A stretch of 64,000 nucleotides of DNA from VXYL01 sp965199915 (GCA_965199915.1 OZ241348.1:1798001-1862000), one strand, 5' to 3'; counted from the stretch's first letter, positions 42,194 to 52,452 are shown. The notes: generated by a model not told the origin, from the letters alone. Program-made: numbers and translations.

Positions 42194-45100
42194 ATGTCCG
42201 TTGGGCGGCGTCGGCGTAGCGTAGGTCCGTTCCTTGAAGCGGGCGAGTGCAAGGGAGCTGAAAGCGATGGATGTCTGCTTTGTCAAGGGAATGATTCGCA
42301 GGTGGCGGCTTGTCGCAGTCCCTCTCCGGGTCCGTACCCCCCCCCGGCGGCGCAGCGCAACGACTACGACGCGGACGGCGACGGCCTGATCGAGATAACG
42401 AGCTTGGCGCAGCTGGACGCGGTGCGCTGGGACTTGGACGGCGACGTGGCGCCGGAGCCCGGCGCCACGTCGACGGCGGCCTACTTCACCGCCACCAGCA
42501 CGTTCTTCAACGCGGTGTTCAACGCCGCCGGCACGGGTCTGGCGTGTCCGACGACGCCGGACGACGCGGACGACAACGACTGCAAGGGCTACGAGCTCCG
42601 CAACGACCTGGACTTCGACACCAACGGCAACGGGTACACGCACACGAACGGCACGGGCGACGCCGGGGACGCGTACAACAACGCCGGCATGGGCTGGGAT
42701 CCCATCGGCCCGGAGCCGCCGCCCCCGCCGCCGCTCGGGGCCATAGTCCGGCCGACCGCGAGCACGAGTTTCAGCGCCAAGTTCGACGGCAACGGGAAGA
42801 TCATCGACAACCTGTTCGTGAAGCGCGCGCGGGACTACTCGGGTCTGTTCACGGCCATTGTGGACGCGGAGATCGTCGCGCTGGGACTGCCGAACGCGCG
42901 GGTGCAGGGCGGCGACAGCGAACTGGGCACGCTGGCGGGCGCGAGCGGCGGGCGGATTGCGGCGGTCTGGGCCTCGGGGTTGGTGTCCGGGAGGAACAAA
43001 GTGGGCGGACTGGTGGGCCTCGCGCTCTCCGGTTCGGAGGTGGTGGCGAGCTACTCGACCGCGACCGTGTCCTGCGCGGGCTCGGGCAGTTCGGGCGCCG
43101 GCCTAGTGGGCGAAGAACTCGGGAACTCCTCCATCGCGACGAGCTACTCGACGGGGAGGGTGGCCGGGACGAACTGCGTGAACAAGGCCGGCTTGGCCTT
43201 GGGCAACAGCACGGTGACGGCGAGCTACTGGGACACGGGCTTAAGCCAGATCGCGGACGATGCGGACGACCCGCCGCAACCGCCGGAGGGCAAACCGACG
43301 GCGGACCTGCAGGCGCCGACGGACTACGACACGCTCGTCGGCGATCCCGGCGAGGCCATCTACGCGACCTGGGACGAGCAGGACGTGGATGACGACGGTG
43401 CGACCGGCGACGGCGACGACGCCGATCCGTGGGACTTCGGGCGTTCGAACCAGCATCCGATACTCAAGTACCGGGGCTTGGCGGCGGCGCCCCAGCTGGA
43501 CGCGCAGCCGGACACGGCGCCGGCGTTCGCCACTTCGACCTTGGCGGCGATGACGTTCCCAGGCGGCTTCGCCATCCAGCCGTTCCAGCTGCCCACGGTG
43601 ACCGCCGGCAACGGCGCCTACGTTTACACGCCGACGGGCCTACCGGAGGGCCTGTCGCTGGGCCTGCCGAACTGCGCGACCGCGCGCACGGTGTGCGGCA
43701 CGCCCACCGCGGCGACCTCGACCACGGTGACGGTGACGGTGGACGACAGCGACAGCAACGAGGGCCCGGGCGACCGGGACGCGGTGACGTTCGCGGTCAC
43801 CGTGCCGCCGGCCTCCGCGCGCATCGCCGGCACGGTTCCGACGTCGCTGACGGAGACCAACCTGCACGGCGCGACGGTGCGGGTCGAACTGTCGGGCACC
43901 GTGTTCGACGCGCGGATCGCGCCATCGGGCTTCGCGCTGGAGACCGCGCCGATGATCAACGGCCTGACCATTGCGTCCGCGATCCGGACCAGCGACACGG
44001 AGGCGTCGCTGCGGCTGCGCTTCACCGGGGACTTCACGGACCAGGCGACGCTTCTGGTGCGGGTGCTGGCGGCGACGCACCGCTTCGGCGGCAACCAAGA
44101 CACGGGTACGGTGGCGGTGATGCCGGCGGCCCAAGTCATGCTGTCGGCGACGGAGCTGACGCTGGAGGAAGCGCCCGGAAGCACGAACGCCAACGTCGGA
44201 ACCTACACCGTCGTGCTGACGGGCCAGCCGCCCAGCACGGCGACGGTGACGCCGGCGAGCAGCAACGGCGACGTGACGGTGACGGGGGCGCTGACGTTCA
44301 CGGCGACGACGTGGAACACGCCGCAGACGGTGACGGTGACGGCCGGCCGGGACGACGACGCGGTGGACGACGTGGCGCACATCACGCACGCGGTGCAGGG
44401 CATCCCGGGGGTGTCGAGCGGCCCGCGGGTGCGGGTGGCGGTGAACGACGACGACTCCCAAGGGCTGACGCTGGACGCGGCGACGCTGACGGCGAGCGGC
44501 GTGACGGAGGGCATGACGGCGACCTACACGGCGGTGCTGGACAGCGAGCCGACGGGGCCGGTGACGGTGTCGATCTCGAGCAGCGAGGGCGCGGTGACGG
44601 TGGACGCGGATTCCGGCGCGGCCGGCGCCCAGGACACGCTGCTGTTCCACGCCATGAACTGGGACACGGCGCAGACGGTGACCGTCCGCGCCGCCGAGGA
44701 CGACGATGGCGAGGGCGGGACCGCGACGCTGACCCACGCCGTCTCCGGCGCGGACTACGGCGAAGTGGAGGACGCGGACGTGTCGTTCGCGGTGACGGAC
44801 AACGACGCAAAGGGCGCGACGCTGTCCACGACGGCGCTGAACGTGCAGGAGAACGGCACGGCGGAGTACACGCTGGTCCTCGACACCGAGCCGGTCGGCG
44901 GCGCCGTGAGCGTGCCTTTGGGCGTGGGCGTCGCGGCGAACACCGTGACGAGGAGTCCGTCCGCGCTGACGTTCACGGCACAGAACTGGGACGCGCCGCA
45001 GACGGTGACGGTGACGGGCGTGGACGACGCCAACACGGGCAACGAGATCGTCGCGCTTGGCCACGCGCCGACCGGAGGGGGCTACGACGGCGTGTCCATC

Positions 45101-48100
45101 TCCAACATCAACGTGACGGCGGTGGACGACGACGTTGCCGGCCTGAAGGTGTCGCCGGTGAATTTGACGGTGGCGGAGGGCGGGACGGCGACGTACACGG
45201 TGCGCCTGAACGTCGCGCCGACGGGGACAGTGTCGGTGCAGGTCGTCTCCAACTCGCTCAAGGCGACCGTGGACGCGGACTCGGAGACGCCTGGCGACCA
45301 GTCCACGCTCTCCTTCGACGCGGCGAACTGGGACACGGCGCAGACGGTGACCGTGACGGGCGCCGAGGACGCCGACGGCGCCGACGAGACCGTTGGCCTG
45401 TCGCACAACCAGCTGGCCGGCACGGGCGACTACGCCTCGCTGGCCGCGATCCGGCGCCCCGGCGTGGACGTGCTGGTGCGCGACGACGAGACCGCCGGCG
45501 TGGTGCTGGTGCCGACGTCGCTGGCCATCGACGAGGGCGGGACGGCGACCTACGAAGTGAGCCTGTCGGCGCCGCCGGCGAGCGGCACGAGCACGGTGGC
45601 CATCGCCGCGGCGGGCGCGGCCGGGCTGACGGTGGCCACGAGCACGCTGCTGTTCGACGCGGCCAACTGGGACACCGCCCAGACGGTGACCGTGACGGCG
45701 GTTGCGGACCACGTGCGCCTGACGGACGCCGAGGGGACGCTGACGCACGGCGTGACCGGCTACGGCGCGGTGACGGCCGGTCCGGACGTGCGGGTGGCGG
45801 TGCGCAACACCACGATGGACCACGACGCGGACGCGGACGGGCTGATCGAGATCGACAGCCTGGCGAAGCTGAACGCGATGCGCTGGGACGTGAACGGCGA
45901 CGGGACACCGACGGCGTCGGCGACGACCACCTTCGCGGCGGCGTTCCCGAACCCGCGCGGCGGCGCGGTGTGCCCGACGGCGACCTCGGGTGTGGCCTGC
46001 CGGGGCTTCGAGCTGACGACCGACCTGGACTTCGACACCAACGGCGATGGCGACGTGGATGCCGACGACTTGGGTTCGTATCCGAGCTGGGCGCCCGTCG
46101 GTTCGAGCGGGATCGGGCTTGGAGGCCCCTTTGCTGCGACCTTCCGCGGCAACGGCCACGTCATCGACCATTTGCGGATCTCGCGCTCGACGCCCGAGCT
46201 CGGGCTCTTCGGCGTGGTCGGCCCCGCCGGGCGCGTCGAGTCGGTGGGGCTGGCCAACGTCGACATCGCGGGCCCGTACAACGTGGGCGCGATCGCCGGC
46301 CGGTTGCAGGGGCGCCTGGCGGGGTGCTACGCCACGGGCCGGTTGACGGCGGAGTACCGCGGCGGCGGGCTGGTCGGCATCACGCACTCGTCAACGAACC
46401 GGAACAGCGCCGGTATCGTCGCGAGCTACTCCTCGGTGGCCGTGGAGTGCCGCGACGACCCCACCGGGGACGCGACGTGCGGCGGGCTGGTCGGGCTGCA
46501 CGCCAACGGCGCCGTCGTCGCCAGCTACGCGATCGGTTCGGTGGCGTCGGACGAGGGCAACGGCGGCGGGTTGTCGGGACGCGAACCGGGCACCGGGCTT
46601 TGGGTGGGCGCGCTGGTGGACAGCCACTGGGACGCGCGGACCACGGGCCAAGCGGTCAGCTACGCCACCAGCCAACCGGGCCGCGCCGCCGGCGACGTCG
46701 GCACGACGGTGGCCACCGCCGAGGGCGCCAGAACCACGGCGGAGTTGCGGCGGCCCACCGACTACGACGGCATCTACGCGAACTGGAACATCGACCTGGA
46801 CGGCGACTACGAGGCGGACGACCCGTGGGACTTCGGCAGTTCGAGCCAGTACCCGTCGCTGAAGTGGCGCGGATTCGACGCGACGAAGCAGTTCGTGGGC
46901 CTGCTTTCCTTCGCGTCCGGGGTGTCGGGCAGGAGTTTCACCGTCGACCGCGCCATCGCGCTGTTCGAGGTTCCGGCGGCGGTCGGTGGCGAGGGGACGG
47001 TGCGCTATTCGGCGCGGGGGCTGCCGCCGGGTTTGTGGTTCGACGCGGACGGGCGGGGGCAGTGCGGGCTGCCGCGGTCGGTGTGCGGGACGCCGTCGGA
47101 GGAGGGGACGTGGACGGTGTCGGTGACGGCGCGGGACGGCGCCGGGGCGACCGCCGCGCTGACGTTCCAAGTGGAGGTGGTCGCAGAAGGGGACGTGGAC
47201 GCGGGGCCGCCGGCGGCGATTGCGGACGCGGCGCTGCGGGAAGCGGTGGCGCGGACGCTGGGCGTGGAGGCGTCGTCGCTGACGGAGGCGGACCTGCTGG
47301 CGCTTTCGAGTCTGAGCGCGCCGTGGTCCGGGGTGGCGAGTCTGGCGGGGCTGTCGGCGGCGTCGAACCTGCGGCGGCTGGAGCTGGGCGGCAACGCGGT
47401 GGCGGACCTCTCGGAGTTGTCGGGGCTGCGTCTGCTGGAGCACTTGGACCTGTTGGACAACGCGTTGACGGACCTCTCGGCGCTGTCCGGGCTGACGCGC
47501 TTGGAGACGCTGCTGCTGTCGGGGAACCGGGTGTCGGACCTGTCGCCGTTGCGGGGGATGGCCGGGTTGCGGTCGCTGTTTCTGGACGGCAACGCGGTCT
47601 CGGACCTGACGTATGTGGTGTTTCTGGAGTCGCTGGAGGAGTTGTCGCTGAGCGGCAATCCGCTGGCCGGGCTGTCGCCGCTGTGCTCGCTGCGCGGGTT
47701 GAAGCGGCTGTGGCTCGCGGCTTCGGGGCTTACGGACCTCTCGGAGCTGTCGTGCCTGACCGGTCTGGAGCGCCTGTGGCTCGCGGACAACGCGGTGGAG
47801 GACGTGGGGCCGCTGCGCGGGATGCGGGCGCTCAAGTGGCTGGACTTGGAGCGCAACGCGGTGTCCGGCGTCGCGCCGCTGCGGCGGCTGAATGCGCTGA
47901 CGCGGTTGCGGCTGGGCTCGAACCGGGTGTCGGACGCGGGTCCGCTGGCGGCGAACGACGGTCTGGCGGCCGGGGACGTGGCGGGTCTGCGCGGCAACCC
48001 GCTGTCGGAGGCGTCGATCCAGCGGCACGTTCCGGCGCTGCGGGAGCGCGGGGTGGCGGTGCTGGCGGGTCTGCCGTCGCCGTGGTTCGCGGCGTCCGCG

Positions 48101-49474
48101 GACGCCGCCGGCCGGCGTTCGTTCATGCGCCTGATCAACCGCTCGGAGGTTGCCGGAGAGGCGCTGGTGTGGGGCGTGGACGACGCCGGGGAGCGGTTCG
48201 GCCCGGCGCGTCTTTCCATCGGCGCGGGGCGGACGGCGCACTTCAACTCGGAGGACTTGGAGTTCGGCAACGCGGCGAAGGGGCTTGCGGACGGTCTGGG
48301 CGCGCCGACGGCCGGGGGCTGGCGTCTGGAGGTTCTGTCGACGCTGGACCTGGAGGCGCAGACGTTCCTGCGGGCGTCCGGCGGCCCGCCGTCGGCGCTG
48401 CACGACGGTCTGCCGCGGGTTGGCGGAATGCTGCGGGCGGCGTTCCTGCCGGCGGGCCGGGAGCGCTCGCCGGCGGGCGCGCTGCGGGTGTCGAACCCGA
48501 CCGGCGCGGACGAGACGGCGTACGCGTGGGGCGTGGACGAGGCCGGGGTCGGGCGCTTGGCGACCGGGCTGGTCGCGCCGGCGGGCAGGGCCGTGACGGT
48601 GACGGCCTCGGAGCTGGAGCGCTGGCGCATGGGTTCGGGGCGCGGCCTCGGCCGCGGCGCGGGGAACTGGCGCTTGGAGCTGACCGCGCCGTGGCCGCTT
48701 GCGGCGCAGGCGCTGGCGGTTGGGGACGGCGGCCGCACGGGGAACCTGTCGGGGCCGGCGGCGGCGCTGGGGCCGGGCGTTGTGGCGCGGGTGCCGCTGT
48801 TTCCGCCGGCGTCGGCGACCGGGCGCGTCGGCGTTGCGCGGGTGTGGAACCTGGGCGCGGCGGCGGGCGAGGTGCTGGTGACGGCGGTGGACGACGCCGG
48901 AGTGCGCGCCGGGCCGGTGGCGCTGGCGCTGGAGGCGTTCGCGGCGGCGGAGTTCGACTCGCGCGACCTGGAGGAGGGCGGCGGGCCGCTGGCGGAGGGC
49001 GTGGGAGCGCCGACGCGGGGTTCGTGGCGGCTGGATCTGCGCGCCGGGTTCGGAGCGCGGGTCCACGCCCGCGCGGTGGGCGCCGGCGGCTACACCACCG
49101 GGCTCCTGGAGACGGCGCCGCGTTCGGGCGGCGCGGCGCGGGTGTCGATGTTCAATCCGGGTTCGAACCGAACGCAGCGGAGCCTGCTGCGGCTGGCGAA
49201 CGACGGCGCGGAGGACGCGGCGGCGACCATCGAGGGCGTGGACGACGCCGGACGGGCCGGCGGTTCGGTGCGCGTGACGGTTCCCGCCGGCGAGGCGCTG
49301 TGGCTGTCGGCGGCGGAGTTGGAGTCCGGCGGCGCCGGCTTCGAGGGTTCCCTCGGCGACGGCGCGGGCAAGTGGCGGCTGGCCGTGTCCTCGGCCGCCC
49401 CGCTCGCGGTGATGAGCCTGGTGGAGGACGCGGAGGGCGCCCTGAGCAACCTCTCCACGCCGGGCCGGCGCTGA
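42194..49474 (+). CDS. Giant modular surface-type protein: GLUG, Calx-like repeats, LRR and C-terminal tandem repeats
   Basis: The frame codes for up to 2,426 residues. A module DYDADGDGLIEITSLAQLDA begins near residue 57 and recurs near 1213; each is followed by GLUG-type beta repeats (VGGLVGLALSGSEVVASYS). Residues 436-540 hold a putative Ig fold. Five Calx-beta-like repeats of about 115 residues, each with NWDTAQTVTV, fill 646-1205. Residues 1670-1957 are leucine-rich repeats of internalin type (LSELSGLRLLEHLDLLDNAL). Four repeats of about 120 residues (GVDDAG...FNSEDLE) end the protein. Such content suggests a secreted or surface adhesin. No signal peptide is seen in this frame, however, and a nine-C run at 42337-42345 lies just before the first module; the true N-terminus may be in another frame upstream. 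No anchoring domain is visible. Confidence 0.85.
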   Translation: MSVGRRRRSVGPFLEAGECKGAESDGCLLCQGNDSQVAACRSPSPGPYPPPAAQRNDYDADGDGLIEITSLAQLDAVRWDLDGDVAPEPGATSTAAYFTATSTFFNAVFNAAGTGLACPTTPDDADDNDCKGYELRNDLDFDTNGNGYTHTNGTGDAGDAYNNAGMGWDPIGPEPPPPPPLGAIVRPTASTSFSAKFDGNGKIIDNLFVKRARDYSGLFTAIVDAEIVALGLPNARVQGGDSELGTLAGASGGRIAAVWASGLVSGRNKVGGLVGLALSGSEVVASYSTATVSCAGSGSSGAGLVGEELGNSSIATSYSTGRVAGTNCVNKAGLALGNSTVTASYWDTGLSQIADDADDPPQPPEGKPTADLQAPTDYDTLVGDPGEAIYATWDEQDVDDDGATGDGDDADPWDFGRSNQHPILKYRGLAAAPQLDAQPDTAPAFATSTLAAMTFPGGFAIQPFQLPTVTAGNGAYVYTPTGLPEGLSLGLPNCATARTVCGTPTAATSTTVTVTVDDSDSNEGPGDRDAVTFAVTVPPASARIAGTVPTSLTETNLHGATVRVELSGTVFDARIAPSGFALETAPMINGLTIASAIRTSDTEASLRLRFTGDFTDQATLLVRVLAATHRFGGNQDTGTVAVMPAAQVMLSATELTLEEAPGSTNANVGTYTVVLTGQPPSTATVTPASSNGDVTVTGALTFTATTWNTPQTVTVTAGRDDDAVDDVAHITHAVQGIPGVSSGPRVRVAVNDDDSQGLTLDAATLTASGVTEGMTATYTAVLDSEPTGPVTVSISSSEGAVTVDADSGAAGAQDTLLFHAMNWDTAQTVTVRAAEDDDGEGGTATLTHAVSGADYGEVEDADVSFAVTDNDAKGATLSTTALNVQENGTAEYTLVLDTEPVGGAVSVPLGVGVAANTVTRSPSALTFTAQNWDAPQTVTVTGVDDANTGNEIVALGHAPTGGGYDGVSISNINVTAVDDDVAGLKVSPVNLTVAEGGTATYTVRLNVAPTGTVSVQVVSNSLKATVDADSETPGDQSTLSFDAANWDTAQTVTVTGAEDADGADETVGLSHNQLAGTGDYASLAAIRRPGVDVLVRDDETAGVVLVPTSLAIDEGGTATYEVSLSAPPASGTSTVAIAAAGAAGLTVATSTLLFDAANWDTAQTVTVTAVADHVRLTDAEGTLTHGVTGYGAVTAGPDVRVAVRNTTMDHDADADGLIEIDSLAKLNAMRWDVNGDGTPTASATTTFAAAFPNPRGGAVCPTATSGVACRGFELTTDLDFDTNGDGDVDADDLGSYPSWAPVGSSGIGLGGPFAATFRGNGHVIDHLRISRSTPELGLFGVVGPAGRVESVGLANVDIAGPYNVGAIAGRLQGRLAGCYATGRLTAEYRGGGLVGITHSSTNRNSAGIVASYSSVAVECRDDPTGDATCGGLVGLHANGAVVASYAIGSVASDEGNGGGLSGREPGTGLWVGALVDSHWDARTTGQAVSYATSQPGRAAGDVGTTVATAEGARTTAELRRPTDYDGIYANWNIDLDGDYEADDPWDFGSSSQYPSLKWRGFDATKQFVGLLSFASGVSGRSFTVDRAIALFEVPAAVGGEGTVRYSARGLPPGLWFDADGRGQCGLPRSVCGTPSEEGTWTVSVTARDGAGATAALTFQVEVVAEGDVDAGPPAAIADAALREAVARTLGVEASSLTEADLLALSSLSAPWSGVASLAGLSAASNLRRLELGGNAVADLSELSGLRLLEHLDLLDNALTDLSALSGLTRLETLLLSGNRVSDLSPLRGMAGLRSLFLDGNAVSDLTYVVFLESLEELSLSGNPLAGLSPLCSLRGLKRLWLAASGLTDLSELSCLTGLERLWLADNAVEDVGPLRGMRALKWLDLERNAVSGVAPLRRLNALTRLRLGSNRVSDAGPLAANDGLAAGDVAGLRGNPLSEASIQRHVPALRERGVAVLAGLPSPWFAASADAAGRRSFMRLINRSEVAGEALVWGVDDAGERFGPARLSIGAGRTAHFNSEDLEFGNAAKGLADGLGAPTAGGWRLEVLSTLDLEAQTFLRASGGPPSALHDGLPRVGGMLRAAFLPAGRERSPAGALRVSNPTGADETAYAWGVDEAGVGRLATGLVAPAGRAVTVTASELERWRMGSGRGLGRGAGNWRLELTAPWPLAAQALAVGDGGRTGNLSGPAAALGPGVVARVPLFPPASATGRVGVARVWNLGAAAGEVLVTAVDDAGVRAGPVALALEAFAAAEFDSRDLEEGGGPLAEGVGAPTRGSWRLDLRAGFGARVHARAVGAGGYTTGLLETAPRSGGAARVSMFNPGSNRTQRSLLRLANDGAEDAAATIEGVDDAGRAGGSVRVTVPAGEALWLSAAELESGGAGFEGSLGDGAGKWRLAVSSAAPLAVMSLVEDAEGALSNLSTPGRR
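42337..42345. repeat. Homopolymer of nine C at the N-terminal end of the giant gene
   Basis: The run falls between the candidate translation starts and the first recognisable module. With ten C, an ATG at 42291 (MIRRWRLVAVPL) with AAGGGA just before it would be in frame with the rest of the protein; with nine it is not. Such runs are typical sites of slipped-strand phase variation and also of sequencing error. Confidence 0.6.
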
Positions 49475-49513
49475 GGCCCCCTCAAGAGGCGGTGCCTTCG
49501 CGGCGGCGGGCGG

Positions 49514-51130
49514 CTACAGCGTCCAGACTGCCACGCCGCGTTCGCGCGCCTCGCCGCGGCGCGGCGCCGCCGGCTCTTCGCGGCGGTCGAACACCACCAG
49601 ATGCCCCTCCTCGGCGCCGCACCTGCCCATGTAGCCGAGGGTCTGCTCCACGCCGCGCTCGACGGTCGCCTCCAAGCTCCGGCGGTCCGAGTCGCGCAGC
49701 ACCTTGCACTCGATCACGAAGCGCCGCCACAGGTCGTAGGGCTGCCCCGCCTCGCACGGCCACAACACCAAGATGTCCGTGCGCCCGCGCCCTAGGCCGT
49801 ACTCCCGCTCGATGCGCCCGCCGCCGTTCACAATGCGCTGCAGGTAGGCCTGCAGGATCAGCTGCGGCGCCGCCTCGCTGTACTCCTTGAAGCGCCGCAG
49901 CCAGTGCTCCGCGTTCTCGCCGTAGAACTTGGCGAAGGCCGTCAGCAGCTTGCGCAGGTCCACCACGCCGGCGGCGTCCACGTACCAGGCGGCGTCCTGG
50001 TCGAGGCTGCTCTGCAGGATGTAGCCGAGTTCGCGCGGCACCACCTCGGCGTAGATGGGGTTCGCCATGCGCGGCGGCTGGCCGGCGTCGATCAATCCCA
50101 GGTCGCGGACGTACTCCAGATCCCGCACTTCGTGGGTCGCGTCGCCGCCGGCGAGTATGGGCTCGACCACGCGGCGCACCCGCTCCTCCTCCAGCTTGTG
50201 CGCCAGCTGGTCGAGGTGCGTGCGCCGGGAGAGGATCAGCTCCTCGCGCGCCGCGTTCACGTCCTCCACATCGATGGCGCGCGAGCGGTCGCGCCCGGCC
50301 TCGCTGTCGAAGCAGGCCCCGGCGCACAGCGCGTTCACCAGCCACGGCTGGCCGCGGGTGTGCTCCCACACCGCCCGGCGCGCCGCCGGCGTGAAGCGCT
50401 GTCCGGTTTCCAGGATGTGCTGCGCCATCAGCCGGCGCGTCTCCTTCCGCGTGAAGTCGCCGAGGCGCAGGGACTTCGCCGCCACGTTGAACGGGCTGCC
50501 GCCGGCGACCACCTCGCCGGTGCTGGAGCGGATGCGGTAGTCGCGGATGTCCCTCACGCCGCACAGCACGACGCTGTGCGGGAAGCCCCGTGGCCGCTGC
50601 TGGTAGCCGGCGCGCAGCTGGCGCAGCACCGAGAGCAGGGTGTCGCCCACCAGCGAGTCGATCTCGTCGACCAGCAGCACCAGCGGCGTCGGGTTGGCAA
50701 GGCACCAGCGGGTGAGCAGCCCCTTGAGGGCGTTTTCCGGGCCCATGCCTTCCAGAACCTCAAGCCAGATCCCGGCGGGGAAATCGTCGCCCAGCAACAT
50801 GGCGCTGTCGGCGAGGCTGCCCAGAATCGCCCGGATGCCGCGTTCGGTGTCGTCGCGGGCCACCTGGCCGACCTCCACGTTCACGTCCACGCAGCGGAAG
50901 CGGCCCGCGCCCGAGGGCGCACTCGCACCCTCGGGTGCGCCGCCGCTGTTCAAGAGGTCGCGCAGGGCGATCAGCGCCGATGTCTTGCCGGTCTGCCTTG
51001 GCGCGTGCAGCACGAAGTACTGCTTGTCGCGGATCAGCTGCAGGATTTCAGCGACGTTCCCGCGCTTGAGCGGCGGGATGGCGTAGTGGTCCTCGGCGCG
51101 AACCGGCCCGGCGGTGTTGAAGAAGCGCAT
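49514..51130 (-). CDS. AAA-ATPase with C-terminal PD-(D/E)XK nuclease-like domain
   Basis: ATG 51130 (MRFFNTAGPVRAEDHYAIPP) gives the usual N-terminus of this ATP-binding family; the frame upstream is non-coding. Walker A is APRQTGKTSALIAL near residue 53 and Walker B is PLVLLVDEIDSLVGD near 160. The C-terminal 100 residues contain GRTDILV and FVIECKVL, giving D452, E474 and K476 of a PD-(D/E)XK fold. Related ATPase-nuclease proteins are common in variable copy number in accessory genomes and are poorly understood; a role in DNA processing or defence is a guess. It is convergent with the giant protein gene, 39 bases apart. Confidence 0.82.
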   Translation of the reverse strand: MRFFNTAGPVRAEDHYAIPPLKRGNVAEILQLIRDKQYFVLHAPRQTGKTSALIALRDLLNSGGAPEGASAPSGAGRFRCVDVNVEVGQVARDDTERGIRAILGSLADSAMLLGDDFPAGIWLEVLEGMGPENALKGLLTRWCLANPTPLVLLVDEIDSLVGDTLLSVLRQLRAGYQQRPRGFPHSVVLCGVRDIRDYRIRSSTGEVVAGGSPFNVAAKSLRLGDFTRKETRRLMAQHILETGQRFTPAARRAVWEHTRGQPWLVNALCAGACFDSEAGRDRSRAIDVEDVNAAREELILSRRTHLDQLAHKLEEERVRRVVEPILAGGDATHEVRDLEYVRDLGLIDAGQPPRMANPIYAEVVPRELGYILQSSLDQDAAWYVDAAGVVDLRKLLTAFAKFYGENAEHWLRRFKEYSEAAPQLILQAYLQRIVNGGGRIEREYGLGRGRTDILVLWPCEAGQPYDLWRRFVIECKVLRDSDRRSLEATVERGVEQTLGYMGRCGAEEGHLVVFDRREEPAAPRRGEARERGVAVWTL

Positions 51131-51164
51131 GGGCTGATTGTGGCACAATCTCTTCAGCGACCGC

Positions 51165-51345
51165 TCATGGCTGGCCAGCCCGCGCACGCCGCAGGGCGGC
51201 CTCCAACTGCGCAACGCGAGCCTCGGCGGATGAGCGGGCGGAAGCCTCCTTGGTCGCGCGTGCCACCTGCCGGTCGGCGCGGGCCGCTTCGCGTTCCGCC
51301 TTGGCCTCGGCGGTCTTGCGCTGCACGGCCTCCCGCTTGGCGCCA
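51165..51345 (-). pseudogene. Possible C-terminal remnant of a coiled-coil-tailed protein (Uma2-like)
   Basis: An open minus-strand frame ends here with an alanine/arginine/glutamate-rich coiled coil (ARSSAEARVAQLEAALRRAR). Tails of this kind are common at the end of Uma2-family nucleases, but the nuclease part is absent and the start of the frame would lie inside the PhoH gene. It is either a remnant or chance coding. Confidence 0.3.
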
Positions 51346-51387
51346 GTGGGCGAATGTGCGCCAGTAGATGGCGCGCCAGTGTGTGCT

Positions 51388-52452
51388 ATGCTCAAGTCGT
51401 CTTTCGCCACTTCCACATCCCCGACCAACTTGACAGACGACTTGTCGCGAGTCGTGGCCTTCACCACGACCGTCACTCTCGAACCCCGCGACTCCCGCCG
51501 ATTGGCCGCGCTTTGCGGCCCGCTCGATCAGCACCTCCGCCAGCTGGAACAGCGGCTGGGCATACGCGTACAAGGCCGAGGCGGGGTGTTTCGGCTTTCC
51601 GGGCCGGCGCACCGCGTGCAAGCCGGCGGGGCGGTGTTGTCTCGGCTGTACGAGGAGACGGCCAAGCGCCCGGTGCTGGAAGCCTCCACCGTACACTTGT
51701 TTCTGCAGGAGGCGGGCGTGGAGGAGCTGCTTGCCACGAGTGGCCAGATCGCGCTGCCGGAGCCGATCGCAGTGGCCGCACGGCGCAAATCCGTCACGCC
51801 GCGCGGCGCCAACCAGCGCCGCTATGTGCGGGCGATTCGCGGCAATGATCTCAACTTCGGCATCGGGCCGGCCGGCACCGGCAAAACCTATCTGGCGGTG
51901 GCCTGCGCCGTGGAGGCCTTGGAGCGGAATCTGGTGGGCCGCATATTGCTCGTGCGGCCCGCGGTGGAGGCGGGTGAGAAGCTCGGCTTTCTCCCCGGCG
52001 ACTTGGCGCAGAAGATCGACCCGTTTCTGCGTCCGTTGTACGACGCCCTCTACGAGATGCTCGGCGTGGAGCGCGTCAACAAGCACATCGAGCGCAACGT
52101 CATCGAAGTGGCGCCGCTGGCCTTCATGCGCGGGCGCACGTTGAACAACGCCTTCATCATCCTCGACGAAGGCCAGAACACCACCGTGGAGCAGATGAAG
52201 ATGTTCCTCACGCGCATCGGTTTCGGCGCCACGGCGGTGGTCACCGGCGACATCACGCAGATCGACCTGCCAAGCGGCCACCAGTCCGGCCTCGTGCATG
52301 CGCTGCAGGTGTTGAAGGACGTCGACGGCTTGAGTTTCACGAACTTCGGTTCCAAGGACGTGGTGCGCCATCCGCTGGTGAAGCGGGTTGTGGATGCCTA
52401 TGCCCGGGCCGACGCCGGCGCCGCCCGCCGTTTGGAGAAGTCCGCCGGATGA
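51388..52452 (+). CDS. ybeZ: PhoH-like ATPase
   Basis: From ATG 51388 the protein has 354 residues; a GTG near 51454 would also fit and gives an N-terminus closer to E. coli YbeZ. An N-terminal KH-like region (RLAALCGPLDQHLRQLEQ) is followed by the PhoH ATPase with Walker A GIGPAGTGKTYLAV and Walker B IILDEGQNTT. YbeZ works with YbeY in 16S rRNA processing and ribosome quality control. The stop overlaps the ybeY start by four bases (ATGA), as in many proteobacteria. Confidence 0.93.
   Translation: MLKSSFATSTSPTNLTDDLSRVVAFTTTVTLEPRDSRRLAALCGPLDQHLRQLEQRLGIRVQGRGGVFRLSGPAHRVQAGGAVLSRLYEETAKRPVLEASTVHLFLQEAGVEELLATSGQIALPEPIAVAARRKSVTPRGANQRRYVRAIRGNDLNFGIGPAGTGKTYLAVACAVEALERNLVGRILLVRPAVEAGEKLGFLPGDLAQKIDPFLRPLYDALYEMLGVERVNKHIERNVIEVAPLAFMRGRTLNNAFIILDEGQNTTVEQMKMFLTRIGFGATAVVTGDITQIDLPSGHQSGLVHALQVLKDVDGLSFTNFGSKDVVRHPLVKRVVDAYARADAGAARRLEKSAG

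Noticed and set aside
43640..46387. Long antisense frame opposite the giant gene
   Set aside because: Histidine-, arginine- and valine-rich antisense of the Calx-like repeats; no family and no start signals.
43429..49890. Second reading frame of over 2,100 codons across the giant gene
   Set aside because: It is a shadow of the repeat-rich, GC-rich gene in another phase; composition is arginine- and glycine-rich with no domains.
51165..51476. Complete 103-codon gene overlapping the PhoH start
   Set aside because: Its first third is antisense to the PhoH N-terminus; only the coiled-coil tail could be real, so it is listed as a possible remnant.
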